Below are positions 54,577-63,886 of a stretch of 64,000 bases of DNA, in pieces. This DNA comes from Photobacterium angustum (GTDB lineage Bacteria; Pseudomonadota; Gammaproteobacteria; Enterobacterales; Vibrionaceae): positions 226,238 through 290,237 of the forward strand of contig NZ_PYOM01000004.1 in NCBI RefSeq assembly GCF_003026365.1. The letters are read 5' to 3'. Position 1 is the stretch's first letter; the number at the start of each line of letters is the position of its first letter. The position numbers and the translations under genes are program-made. The notes beneath the pieces are model-generated. The model saw only the letters and a list, made by a program, of their open reading frames with translations, ran no database searches and was not told the origin of the DNA.

Positions 54577-54801
54577 CTATAGGGATGTATGGTTATCTTC
54601 ATCATCAGTAATTTCTAGCAAATCGCCCACCTCACAGTTTAGGTAGCGGCATAGCTTTTCAAGTGTATCGAAATCAATTCTATTGTTCGTTTCATGGTAG
54701 AGACGCGTCACTGTGTTTCTATTTATTTCAGCATCTCTTACAACATCAGCAATTTTTAATCTTTTCGCACCCATTATTGCTGATAAATGGCACTTAATCA
54801 T
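54577..54801 (-). CDS. Cro/CI-type XRE repressor
   Basis: A 74-residue single-domain helix-turn-helix protein: RLKIADVVRDAEINRNTVTR is the DNA-binding core, followed by LEKLCRYLNCEVGDLLEI. It is divergent from the excisionase-integrase operon and should repress it through the operator-like sites in the 195-bp gap between them. It is a small phage- or island-type repressor. Confidence 0.85.
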   Translation of the reverse strand: MIKCHLSAIMGAKRLKIADVVRDAEINRNTVTRLYHETNNRIDFDTLEKLCRYLNCEVGDLLEITDDEDNHTSL

Positions 54802-54909
54802 TTTCTTAATTCCACAACTCTCTGATGTGTAAAGTCTAACTCATAATGGTGACTTTATTCTAGCTCCTAAAAAGAAGTAATTAATCTCTTAAAAGACCTT
54901 AAATGTACC

Positions 54910-54990
54910 TCTAAAGGTTCATTTTGGTATTGACAGGGTTTCCTTTGAGGTTAATAATGAGTCTCAAGAGGTGCATAAAGTAACTGTGGA
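54910..54990 (+). promoter_or_regulatory. Promoter and operators of the excisionase-integrase operon
   Basis: TTGACA (54930) and AATAAT (54953) are 17 bp apart. Half-sites of the form AGGT-N-CA or GAGGT surround and overlap the promoter: TGTACCTCTAAAGGTTCA is an inverted pair just upstream, TTTGAGGTTA lies in the spacer, and AAGAGGTGCA lies downstream. They are the likely targets of the 74-residue repressor. Confidence 0.6.
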
Positions 54991-54996
54991 GGTTAT

Positions 54997-55209
54997 ATGG
55001 GGTTTACTTATTTAACAGCAGAAGAGTTGTCTTTATTAATCAAATATGATGCACGCTTTATTAGAGAGCAGTTGAAAGATCAGGTGCTTTTTGAAGGTGT
55101 GCATTACATACGTCCATTTGGTGGTAGAAAAATTCTCTTTATCTGGGAAAGAGTTGAAGAAGAGATGCTAAATGGAGTGACTTCATTTTCTTTACTTACT
55201 GGGAAGTAG
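54997..55209 (+). CDS. Excisionase-like small protein
   Basis: A 70-residue protein immediately before the integrase gene, nine bp away and in the same operon. TYLTAEELSLLIKYDARFIR is a MerR/Xis-like helix-turn-helix, followed by a GGRKILFIWERVEEE wing. This size, sequence and place are typical of recombination directionality factors paired with DUF3596-type integrases. GGAGG precedes the ATG. Confidence 0.75.
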   Translation: MGFTYLTAEELSLLIKYDARFIREQLKDQVLFEGVHYIRPFGGRKILFIWERVEEEMLNGVTSFSLLTGK

Positions 55210-55218
55210 GAGGAATAA

Positions 55219-56394
55219 ATGGGAAGTGTCAATGTACGTAAAAATAAACTTTATTTAGATTTTCGATATCGAGGAGAACGTTGTCGAGAATATACTCTCT
55301 TGGCTGATAATACGATTAATCGTCGGCGTTTAAATCAACTACTTGAAAAAATTGAAGCTGAAATTGTCTTAGATCTTTTTGATTATGGGAAGTATTTTCC
55401 TAAAAGTAAAAAAGCAGCACACTTCAGCTTGATTGATGAGAGGAAGAGACAATCTATTGCTGCAATAGATACGCATAATTCACCATTACTCAGTGTTTTC
55501 GCGGATATCTGGTTAGCGGAAAAAAAGATTGAATGGTCAAAGGGGCATTATATTGATGTCTCTGGGGTTATTGAAAAATACTTAACACCCGCCTTTGGTA
55601 ATCAGAAGATTAGCTCTATCACCAAACAGAAGATTCTGCAGTTTCGCTCTATTTTATCTCAAGTTCCAGGACGAAAGGGGGAATATCTAAGCTCTTCAAG
55701 AATCAATCACATTATGACTCCATTGCGTCAGTTATTGAATGAAGCCGCAGATCGGTATGACTTTAATTCACCATGGAAAAATATTAAGGCGTTAAAAGTT
55801 GGTCGAACAGTCATTGATCCCTTTCACCTTGATGAAGTTGAGAGCTTTTTAAATGCCGTTCCAGATGCTTATAAAGCTTACTATATCACCCGTTTTTTTA
55901 CGGGGATGAGAACAGGGGAAATTGACGGACTACAGTGGAAAGATATCGATTTCGTAAATAAAACGATCAAGGTAAAACAAGCACTTTCTCGTAATGAACT
56001 AAAAGAACTGAAAACGGAAAGTTCATACCGAGATATTGATTTAATTGATCGTGTTGTAAGTGTTCTACAAGAGCATAAGGGGAGTAAATACACAACTTCT
56101 ACTTTTGTGTTTGTAAACAGCAAAGGTAGACCATTTTGTTATCCTGTCGTGTCTCGAACTATTTGGTATCCCACGCTTGATGCTGCAGGTCTCCGTCACC
56201 GTAATCCTTATCAAACCAGGCACACCTATGCGACGCTATTGCTTGCATCAGGTGAATCTCCAGAGTGGATAGCAAAGCAGATGGGGCACAGTACAACCAC
56301 CATGTTATTTCGTGTTTATTCTCGCTTTGTTCCCAATCTTACACGACGTGATGGTAGTGCTTTTGAACATTTCTTAAATAATGGGGGACATTGA
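55219..56394 (+). CDS. int: Tyrosine recombinase (phage-type integrase)
   Basis: A 391-residue site-specific recombinase. The N-terminal arm-binding domain (MGSVNVRKNKLYLDFRYRG) is of the DUF3596 kind, followed by a SAM-like core-binding domain (about 95-190) and the catalytic domain. The active-site set is Arg 231 in TGMRTGE, Arg 334 in YQTRHTYA (with tyrosine at the HxxR histidine position), His 357 in GHST and the nucleophile Tyr 367 in VYSRF. It lies about 0.85 kb from a tRNA-Asn gene, its probable integration target. It looks intact. Confidence 0.93.
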   Translation: MGSVNVRKNKLYLDFRYRGERCREYTLLADNTINRRRLNQLLEKIEAEIVLDLFDYGKYFPKSKKAAHFSLIDERKRQSIAAIDTHNSPLLSVFADIWLAEKKIEWSKGHYIDVSGVIEKYLTPAFGNQKISSITKQKILQFRSILSQVPGRKGEYLSSSRINHIMTPLRQLLNEAADRYDFNSPWKNIKALKVGRTVIDPFHLDEVESFLNAVPDAYKAYYITRFFTGMRTGEIDGLQWKDIDFVNKTIKVKQALSRNELKELKTESSYRDIDLIDRVVSVLQEHKGSKYTTSTFVFVNSKGRPFCYPVVSRTIWYPTLDAAGLRHRNPYQTRHTYATLLLASGESPEWIAKQMGHSTTTMLFRVYSRFVPNLTRRDGSAFEHFLNNGGH

Positions 56395-56395
56395 T

Positions 56396-56719
56396 ATGCA
56401 AATCTCATCTTTAACCGTTCATTGTGCGAGTTTATGTTTAGATGTTGTCAATGGAGAGAGTTTTGAAAAACTCACTATGGCGGAGATTCAGAGCTGGCAA
56501 GACGAGCTATATTCGTACATTGAAAATCGAGTGGAAATTGTCAAGTGTAGTGATGATAAGCAACGTTTGTTTATTACTTCTGTAAGAGATGAAGTGTTAA
56601 TTATTTTAATGTTAAGCAAAGAAAATCTATTTGCAAGAGAGCCGCATTGGATTCTTGAAAAGATGCAGAGGAAAATAGCATTAAGTACTCATCTTTATAT
56701 TAATAACAACGCTCTTTGA
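56396..56719 (+). CDS. Small hypothetical protein downstream of the integrase
   Basis: 107 residues from the ATG at 56396, which overlaps no coding sequence and uses the GGGGGA at the end of the integrase gene as ribosome-binding site. The frame could also start at 56381 inside the integrase. It contains EIQSWQDELYSYIENRVEIV and looks helical. It is co-transcribed with the integrase, so it belongs to the element. No family was recognised. Confidence 0.6.
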   Translation: MQISSLTVHCASLCLDVVNGESFEKLTMAEIQSWQDELYSYIENRVEIVKCSDDKQRLFITSVRDEVLIILMLSKENLFAREPHWILEKMQRKIALSTHLYINNNAL

Positions 56720-56922
56720 TCTTCCTTATATAGTGCGTAATAACGTTAGTTGCAGTGTGCGCACAGTCTTTTTATCTATATCATGGCATAGAGTTATTAA
56801 AATACGGGATACTTAGAGAGGGGTGAGGAGTGCACAAGAATAAGACACCTAAGAGTGACTAAAAACGCTGACCCTTATCCTTTCTTTTCTTAATTTCTAC
56901 TACCCTAAATACTGAGTGTCTA

Positions 56923-56955
56923 ACACTGAGCCAGCTATTATGGCTAGCTCAGTGT
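56923..56955. other. Inverted repeat between the integrase operon and the XRE gene
   Basis: ACACTGAGC and GCTCAGTGT pair, with a second AGC/GCT pairing inside. There is no T tract on either strand, so it is a hairpin rather than a proven terminator. Confidence 0.5.
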
Positions 56956-56973
56956 GATCACCAATTCTTAAGT

Positions 56974-57885
56974 TCAAGGCAAAGATGTTATATCTTTATG
57001 GGTAAATGGAATATAAGCAGAAACAATTTTATATGCTAAAACACTTTCTGCACTTATTTTTAGTCGGATATAGCGATAGTTTTTTCCAAATACTTTGATA
57101 CCACCTAAAGCTATCGGTGGACCCTTAAATATGAATTCGCAGTCTGGATTTCGTTCATGAATAGAAAATGCTTCTTGATTGTGGCAGTTAGTTTCTAGAA
57201 ATTTTATATTTCTACTTTGTCTTAAAATGTCTAAAACCGTTAAGACAATAGTCATCCTTGGTGCAGATAAAAGACTAAACCCTGAGATAACATATAAAGT
57301 TAAACTTTTATCATTATGTGTTTGAGGTTGAATGAATTCACAATTAGATAATTTTTTGGATGCATGTCCTGAAGTGAGTGTTGACGTATCTAAAAAACCG
57401 TAAAGAAGGTGACCAATTATTTCGCCATGATTATCAAGAAAAATATCCAGCTTTAGATTAGCTTTATGAAAATCAGATAAACATGTATCAAGTCCTAAAT
57501 AACCATTATGGAATGCCATCAAGTTTTGACAAATATCTGGTTGGTTAGCCAGCGAATTATAGTGCTTTGTTGTAAATTCAGTTGTTTGGTAATTATAGGG
57601 GTTATGGTTTCTTTGAATAGATAATTCAAAATCTTTTAATTGTTTTAATGATACTTTTGTTTCTAGAGCTATCAAGGATGCTACATCTTCTCCTAAAGCC
57701 CGAGCAACAAGCAGCTGCTTTGATAATTTTGGTTTGGTAGTTCCACGTTCCCAGCGGCTATAGGTTGTTAAATCGAGTTTCGAAAGTTTATCATCTGAAC
57801 GAGTAAGTATTTTAATAATTTCCTGTTGTGTTATTTGACGCTTCTTTCTTGCACCTTTTAAAAAGGCTGAAAATTTTTTTTCCAT
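56974..57885 (-). CDS. XRE family regulator with a large C-terminal domain
   Basis: 303 residues. The N-terminal helix-turn-helix (FSAFLKGARKKRQITQQEI, then DLTTYSRWERGTTKPKLSKQ) is clear. Residues about 90-303 form a second domain, with KLDIFLDNHGEIIGHLLYGF and RMTIVLTVLDILRQSRNI, that I cannot assign; the pattern recalls a GNAT-like fold without a clear acetyl-CoA loop. It converges with the integrase operon. Its place in the element suggests regulation of cargo or of the element itself. Confidence 0.7.
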   Translation of the reverse strand: MEKKFSAFLKGARKKRQITQQEIIKILTRSDDKLSKLDLTTYSRWERGTTKPKLSKQLLVARALGEDVASLIALETKVSLKQLKDFELSIQRNHNPYNYQTTEFTTKHYNSLANQPDICQNLMAFHNGYLGLDTCLSDFHKANLKLDIFLDNHGEIIGHLLYGFLDTSTLTSGHASKKLSNCEFIQPQTHNDKSLTLYVISGFSLLSAPRMTIVLTVLDILRQSRNIKFLETNCHNQEAFSIHERNPDCEFIFKGPPIALGGIKVFGKNYRYIRLKISAESVLAYKIVSAYIPFTHKDITSLP

Positions 57886-58347
57886 AAAAAACCTTTATCT
57901 ATTTTAATTTTATTTAATAAAGTGATATTTGATATGATATAAATCCCTCATGGGAATATAATGTTTAACGACATTAGCTGCAAATTTTTTTAATTATTTT
58001 TAGTCTAAAAAAATTAATAAATTAAATTTGGTTGTGTGTTATATATCAATAATAAGTTACCAGTAATAAGCTTATTGGATTTATATGTGGAGTAATTAGA
58101 AAGCAGATAAAAACTTGAGTTGATGGGCATTGTTTTTTTAAATTTTGTTTGTGTGCCTATTTTTATTGGGCTGCTGTGTCTATATGAAGGTATGGAATAG
58201 TTACCAATACATATCATGATATCTATGTGGTAATTACTTAACGTTTATTGAGATTACTTTTATCTTTAAAAGATAATAAATTATCAGAGATTAAGAACGA
58301 TATTTAATGGGTTATTTGAGCTTGTTTTTCAGGTGTTATTTTAATAA
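57886..58347. other. AT-rich spacer
   Basis: Very AT-rich and non-coding as far as I can see, leading into the lipoprotein gene remnant. One 67-codon minus-strand frame is judged spurious. Confidence 0.4.
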
Positions 58348-58705
58348 GATAAAAACTCTAATTTTAGCTATATTGATTTGTCATGTTCTATTCAGAGTAG
58401 TCAAGCTGAGTTAACACCCATTCATACATTTATTGCAAATGGTGGTGATTGTAGTTCGATAAAACCTCATGAAATAGACTTTATTGCTAAACCTCAGATG
58501 GGTATACCTTCCTATAATTATCAATTCACGGTTTGTAAAGTATAGATGATGAAGGATTCTGCTCGAATGACAGTATTAATAATTAAAGACACTGCTCCCA
58601 TTTTATCGCCTCTTTCGACATTATAGAGCTCAAAGGATAAAACTTTTCCTGTTATGCTGGATACTAAAGCTATGCTAAAGGAGTGCGGGAGACAGTATCG
58701 ATTCC
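58348..58705 (+). pseudogene. Decayed copy of the 61178 lipoprotein gene
   Basis: Translated in frame from 58348, the remnant reads YIDLSCSIQSSQAELTPIH and later CSSIKPHEIDFIAKPQ and YNYQFTV. These align with FIDLSGHVLGGKAVLTSIH, CSPAIPNGIGFTITPQ and CDYQFTV of the lipoprotein at 61178. It is interrupted by stop codons (for example the TAG after FTVCKV), and DNA similarity resumes at GATTCTGCTCGAATGACAGT. Only about the first 120 codons of the parent, without its signal peptide, are represented. Confidence 0.85.
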
Positions 58706-58856
58706 TGAGTGTTCTAGGGATTATAGTTTAAAGAGCCTAGAAAAGGCTTGCAAATGATAATTCGCCTGCGAGCCCAAAAAGTCCAGATGAAAAGAGATTG
58801 ATTATCTCTATAAATAATTAATCTCTTTAACGAATTTCTAATAATAATTATCGAAC

Positions 58857-60353
58857 TTATCTGTAGGGAAAATCACCATAATTGAGGTCATCCCTACCTA
58901 AATTTGATGGTATAAAATATTCGGTGTCGTGATTATATGAATTATCATATTCATATATTTTATCGTTTGGAGGACAAGTCCCCCATTTTGGCTGAAAGTT
59001 TACTTTGTAACTAAAGCCAGCGCCGGACTTAAAACCAGAAGGTTCTCTTCGGATATGTGAGACGCACCAGCTTGAAAGATCCTTATCGAACGAGTAAGCA
59101 CCGTGGAACATGTAACGCATATCAGTAACGTTGCTTACGTTCCAATCTGAAAGAGGCTGATTGAACATATCTGCAAAGTTGAACATGGAAGCCATACTTG
59201 TAACGTTACTTACGTCCCAACTTGAGATGTCTCCATTAAAATTAATAGCATTGTCGAACATGGAATGCATATCTATAACGTTGCTTACGTCCCAGTCTGA
59301 GAGAGGCTGATTGAACGCATCAGCATAGCTGAACATGTAACGCATATCAGTAACGTTGCTTACGTCCCAGCCTGAGAGAGGCTTATCAAACGATTTAGCA
59401 TCGTTGAACATGGAATGCATATTAGTAACGTTGCCTACGTCCCAGTCTGAGAGAGGCTGATTGAACGCCTCAGCTTCGTAGAACATGTAACTCATATCTG
59501 TAACGTTACTTACGTTCCAGTTTGATATGTCGCCATCGAAATAAGTAGCACCGTAGAACATTGAATGCATATTTGTAACGTTTGACGTGTCCCAGCTTGA
59601 GATGTCCTGATTAAAGGAAACCGCATTTTCGAACATGTTTTTCATGTCTGTAACGTTTGACGTGTCAATATTTAGAACTGCGTTAAACCTTCTTTTTCCC
59701 TTAAACATGTAAGCAGTTGATGTTAGTCCTGCTGTATTTTCAGGGGTAATCTGGTCGTAGTCTTTGGCCAGAAGAATCTTGTACAACTCCTTGTGTTTTG
59801 TATCAGCTAGTTGGGGGGCGTTTATAGCGGAGCCAAATAGATAGCCGCTATCGTCTACAGATTCGTCAAACACCCAACTACTTAAATCTTGTGAAAATGC
59901 AACGGCATTGGCAAACATCCCTCTAATATTTGTTACCTTCTTTACATTCCATCCTGAGATGTTCTGATTAAAAGAAATAGCACCTTCGAACATATTACTC
60001 ATATCTGTAACGTTTGACGTATTCCAGTATGAGATGTTCTGATTAAACAAGGTAGCGTTTTTGAACATGTTGCTCATGTTAGTAACGTGGCTTACGTCCC
60101 AGTCTTCAAGGTTTACGCCATCCGGCACGATCTGACTTTTAAAAAGGTTCGAAAAGTCATCAAACCGGGTTAAATCAAAGGTCTCAATACATGCGGTATC
60201 TTGTTCTTCAATACAAGATATTAATTCTAATTTAGCTAAGTCCTTTGCAACTTCTGGGGATAATTCTCCTGATTCTACAGATTTGCTTCCAATGACAGAA
60301 ATCAAAATTGGAATTAATGTAATTAAATAAATATTTGCTTTTTTAGCGATCAT
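58857..60353 (-). CDS. BspA-like (DUF285) surface repeat protein
   Basis: 498 residues. The start at 60353 is set by GAGG eight bases upstream and by the signal-like segment IYLITLIPILISVIG that follows; the longer frame from 60440 lacks both. About eleven 25-residue repeats of the form VTDMxxMFxxAxxFNQ-xxSxWDVSN run along the protein in two blocks (three, then eight) separated by about 60 residues. The end, SSWCVSHIRREPSGF then WGTCP, is the usual cap of this family. Members are surface-exposed and often adhesive. It is divergent from the lipoprotein at 61178. Confidence 0.87.
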   Translation of the reverse strand: MIAKKANIYLITLIPILISVIGSKSVESGELSPEVAKDLAKLELISCIEEQDTACIETFDLTRFDDFSNLFKSQIVPDGVNLEDWDVSHVTNMSNMFKNATLFNQNISYWNTSNVTDMSNMFEGAISFNQNISGWNVKKVTNIRGMFANAVAFSQDLSSWVFDESVDDSGYLFGSAINAPQLADTKHKELYKILLAKDYDQITPENTAGLTSTAYMFKGKRRFNAVLNIDTSNVTDMKNMFENAVSFNQDISSWDTSNVTNMHSMFYGATYFDGDISNWNVSNVTDMSYMFYEAEAFNQPLSDWDVGNVTNMHSMFNDAKSFDKPLSGWDVSNVTDMRYMFSYADAFNQPLSDWDVSNVIDMHSMFDNAINFNGDISSWDVSNVTSMASMFNFADMFNQPLSDWNVSNVTDMRYMFHGAYSFDKDLSSWCVSHIRREPSGFKSGAGFSYKVNFQPKWGTCPPNDKIYEYDNSYNHDTEYFIPSNLGRDDLNYGDFPYR

Positions 60354-61177
60354 TTTTATTACCTCTTGGTTAGTAATGTGCGAAGGAGCATATATGAAAG
60401 CGAAATAAAAAGAACTTGGCATAATAGTAAAGTGTCTCAAGAAAATGCTTTAAAGTGCTGAGTGATTGAGTAAGGGGTTCTATTTTATTGTACTAATTTT
60501 GACTTCTATTAATTTTAATATGCAATATCTCTCTTTATATATTTTTTAATCTAAGTGTTACCGAAAAAAAGTTGCTGAAATGACAGGTGTTGTTCGGTGA
60601 AGTTTTAATTTCATTAATCAATGGTGTTTGTCCTAAAGTTTTAAAGTTAAAGCCTCCCTTGTTAGTCAATTAAGTTTAATAAGAATAATTCGGAATATTG
60701 GTAGGGTTTATAGAAGATTTTTATTTTAAAAGAATGCTGAAAAGTTCCCCAATAAAATTATAAATTATATTGTGGTAGTGTAAACTTTTACGAAATGTTT
60801 TTATGGTGCTTCATTTTGTTTAATAAAATATAAATTTTTGGCATTCTATTTTTTTTTTTTTTTTTTTTGCCCATTTCTATTGAGAGTTGAAATTGTATAA
60901 TAGTTTTCGATGTTGAAATTATTCTAATTTTTAATGGCTCTTGTGAAAATAATAAAAGTCATTATTAATTTTAATGTTTGATAAATATTTTTAATTGAAC
61001 TCTTAGCTTAGATGGTCCCTAAATATAAAATCTAACTCATTTTTTATTTAAACGTTTTTATATGCAGTCACAATATAAAGTGATGCTATTTCAATGCTTA
61101 GTATAAAAATCAGTGGTATTTAATAATGAAAATTATCAGGGACATTTGAACTAAGTTTTTAAGGCTAGGATTTAAAT
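60354..61177. other. Divergent intergenic region with an 18-T tract
   Basis: 824 bp of AT-rich DNA between two surface-protein genes. It has a run of 18 T residues at 60849-60866. No gene was recognised. Confidence 0.5.
60849..60866. repeat. Poly-T homopolymer tract
   Basis: Eighteen consecutive T residues, 312 bp upstream of the lipoprotein start. Such a tract slips easily in replication and is also hard to sequence. Confidence 0.85.
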
Positions 61178-63808
61178 ATGCTTGAAAACTCGATTTTTCT
61201 TACTCGACTCGCTGTAGGTACTGCATTGATTTTATTGTTTGGATGTGGTTCTGGCGATGAAAATGACGACAGAAACGATGTAAACACGTCTAAACCGACT
61301 GAGGTTCTTCCTATTACTGCACTCGACGGACTGAGTGTTGCTACGCCTGGAATGAAAAGCTTTATTGATTTGTCAGGTCATGTTCTCGGAGGGAAAGCAG
61401 TGCTAACGTCTATTCATCTTTTGGGTGAAAATAGTCATAAATGTAGTCCAGCAATACCTAATGGAATAGGCTTTACCATTACACCCCAGAATGGTGAAGT
61501 TTGTGATTATCAATTCACGGTAAGTAATGCACAGGTGACAGATTCTGCACGAATGACAGTATTAACAACGACAGACATCAATCCTGTTTTACCACCTCTT
61601 TCACAGCCATTGCTCTTAGAGCCGACAACTTCTCCTGCGGAATTAAATGTTGAGGCTATGCTAAAAGAGCTCGGCGAGTGGGAAGATGGTTATTCGTTAG
61701 ATTCTGAAGGGCTAGTTGTTCAGAGCCCGGATGACAATAATATTGGTCAGGTAAATGCTGATGGTAATACTATTGAGTATACTTTACCTTCAGCTACTGG
61801 GTGGAATCACATTAACTATAAACTGATTAATAATGAAGACAAAACCAGAGTAAAGGTTGGTGATATTTATATAACAATATCAGATACCGTTCGACCTTCG
61901 ATAACTATTAAAAATAAAAAATACGATTACAACATCGCAAATAATAATGCAATTGTGAATACTCGAGATAGTATTGATATTGATTTGTCTCAACTTGTCG
62001 ACGCTGATGATGATAATTGGCAGTTAGTAGATGTGCAAAGTTACAATGCTAGCGTGACTCCAAAAGAACCAGATAACATTACTAACAAAGTTCTTGAGTT
62101 TACTGCCGTCATGCCAGGTGAACACATTATCTCTTATGTGATTGCCGACCATTATAATAATTTTAGTTACGGACTTGTAAAGGTATCCGTTACCGCCAAG
62201 GAGTCAGAAAAAGATTGGGGTGACTTAAACGTTCTGAATAAAAAATTCATTTCTCCAGTGACATACAGCGATGGAATTGAGAGTGGCTTTCATGTGTTTC
62301 CCTTATGGGACTCAGTAAAAAGCAATACTATTTCTGGATATAATATCTTCATCGGTGATGCTTATTGTAGAACACTTGGTAATTTACCTACAGAAGAGCA
62401 AATGAATGCGCTATACGTTAAACATTATGAATTAAACGGAAGTGGTGAATTAAACAATTGGCCTATGGAGAAAAAATACCTCATTAAAGATAATGCATCT
62501 TATTTTTCATATGACATTTCGTCAGGTCTAAAAGGAGAGAAAGTGACGGCTTCGAGTGGAGCTTATTATGTCACTTGTATTCAAAATGAAAATATTTCAC
62601 TGAGTACAGTCGGCAATATCGAAATTAACCCTGATGATAAAAACGAACGTGTGCTATTTGGAACTATCACCAAGCACCCAGACATGAACGTCTCAATATC
62701 CCAAATTCCTGAATTGGAGGGAGGTGGTAATTTACTTGGTAGTGATGTGGAGTTACTTGTAAGTGGAAGTGGTTCCGAATTATCGATAACGACATTAAAT
62801 AATGAATTAGGTACTTATGCTATTAAAGTTATGGATGCTTCTAACCCAGAAAACTATATAACCAGTCAGCTTGTTAATTATATTCCTCGTACCTTAGCTA
62901 GTGCAACGATTGATATCGTCAAAACAAGTAATGGTAATTTGTTTACCAATTCACCATCAGTGGCCTACCTAAAAAAGATTAATGGTCAAAGTGTAGCAGA
63001 CGCTATTCAGAAAGAAGGAGCAGAAGGGGAAGTTGCTCAAGGCCCTGCCGGTGATTTTTACAAATTCAACTTTTCACACGCAGAGAACCTGTGCGGTCAC
63101 TACAATAGCATGAGTATAGGTTATCGAGATGACTGGCGCTTACCATCAAAACATGAATTAAAATATCAACTATACAAAGAGTTCGATAATATGTTTACAG
63201 CGCGCGGTTGGCCGACCGCTGTCCGCTATTGGACGAAAACATCTACTGATCCTAATACATATAATACCGTGAGTCTTAGCACTGGTGAAGTCGGCAGTAA
63301 TCCTAATGAAGAGAATAATAACTATTACGTATCCTGCGTCAGTGGTTTAGCTGGACCTGAAATACCACCGGTTGATGAAATTGCATTTGTTTATGATATA
63401 AATGGTAATTTGTTTACCAGTTCACCATCAGTGAGCTACATAGACAACACTATCTTACTTGATAAAGATACTGGTGATGTTCTTGAGGAAGATGGAACTC
63501 ATGGCCCAAGTGGTTATTTCTACACATTCGACTGGGATGAAGCAGTGGCATTATGTGAAACCTACAACAAAAAACATGTCCTCGGACGAGAAAACTGGTC
63601 TTTACCTAGTTTAAAAGAGTTACAAGGCCTATATCCCGTCTTTGGGAATATGTTTTTATCGGAAAATTGGCCGACCAGTAAAAGATATTGGTCGGATACT
63701 AACGCTAATAACATTTTGCATTTCATGGCGGATCTCAAGGATGGCAAGTCGGCCTACAACAATAATTCTAGTAAGCAATACGTATCCTGCCGCTCAGTAG
63801 TTTACTGA
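61178..63808 (+). CDS. Large lipoprotein with two C-terminal DUF1566 (Lcl-like) domains
   Basis: 876 residues with a lipoprotein signal ending ILLFGC (Cys about 23). The middle is a string of beta-sandwich-like, immunoglobulin-type segments (about 35-345). At least two DUF1566/Lcl-like domains lie at the end: DDWRLPSKHELKYQLY and YVSCVSG, then ENWSLPSLKELQGLY and QYVSCRS. The two share the lead-in NGNLFT-SPSV. A third, more divergent unit (YCRTLGNLPTEEQMNALYVK) lies near residue 400. The Lcl type is known from a Legionella collagen-like adhesin. AGGA precedes the ATG. A paralogous remnant lies at 58348. Confidence 0.8.
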   Translation: MLENSIFLTRLAVGTALILLFGCGSGDENDDRNDVNTSKPTEVLPITALDGLSVATPGMKSFIDLSGHVLGGKAVLTSIHLLGENSHKCSPAIPNGIGFTITPQNGEVCDYQFTVSNAQVTDSARMTVLTTTDINPVLPPLSQPLLLEPTTSPAELNVEAMLKELGEWEDGYSLDSEGLVVQSPDDNNIGQVNADGNTIEYTLPSATGWNHINYKLINNEDKTRVKVGDIYITISDTVRPSITIKNKKYDYNIANNNAIVNTRDSIDIDLSQLVDADDDNWQLVDVQSYNASVTPKEPDNITNKVLEFTAVMPGEHIISYVIADHYNNFSYGLVKVSVTAKESEKDWGDLNVLNKKFISPVTYSDGIESGFHVFPLWDSVKSNTISGYNIFIGDAYCRTLGNLPTEEQMNALYVKHYELNGSGELNNWPMEKKYLIKDNASYFSYDISSGLKGEKVTASSGAYYVTCIQNENISLSTVGNIEINPDDKNERVLFGTITKHPDMNVSISQIPELEGGGNLLGSDVELLVSGSGSELSITTLNNELGTYAIKVMDASNPENYITSQLVNYIPRTLASATIDIVKTSNGNLFTNSPSVAYLKKINGQSVADAIQKEGAEGEVAQGPAGDFYKFNFSHAENLCGHYNSMSIGYRDDWRLPSKHELKYQLYKEFDNMFTARGWPTAVRYWTKTSTDPNTYNTVSLSTGEVGSNPNEENNNYYVSCVSGLAGPEIPPVDEIAFVYDINGNLFTSSPSVSYIDNTILLDKDTGDVLEEDGTHGPSGYFYTFDWDEAVALCETYNKKHVLGRENWSLPSLKELQGLYPVFGNMFLSENWPTSKRYWSDTNANNILHFMADLKDGKSAYNNNSSKQYVSCRSVVY

Positions 63809-63858
63809 GTAACTGAAATTGAGCGTTGAGACTTTAACGCTTTAATTTTTAATTTTTG

Positions 63859-63886
63859 AAGTGCCAGAGTTGCATCTGGCACTTTC
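63859..63886 (+). terminator. Terminator of the large lipoprotein gene
   Basis: AAGTGCCAGA and TCTGGCACTT pair over ten bp around GTTGCA and are followed by TCTT. Confidence 0.8.

Noticed and set aside
58014..58217. A 67-codon minus-strand frame
   Set aside because: No Shine-Dalgarno, unusual composition and no resemblance to any family; it lies in AT-rich spacer DNA.
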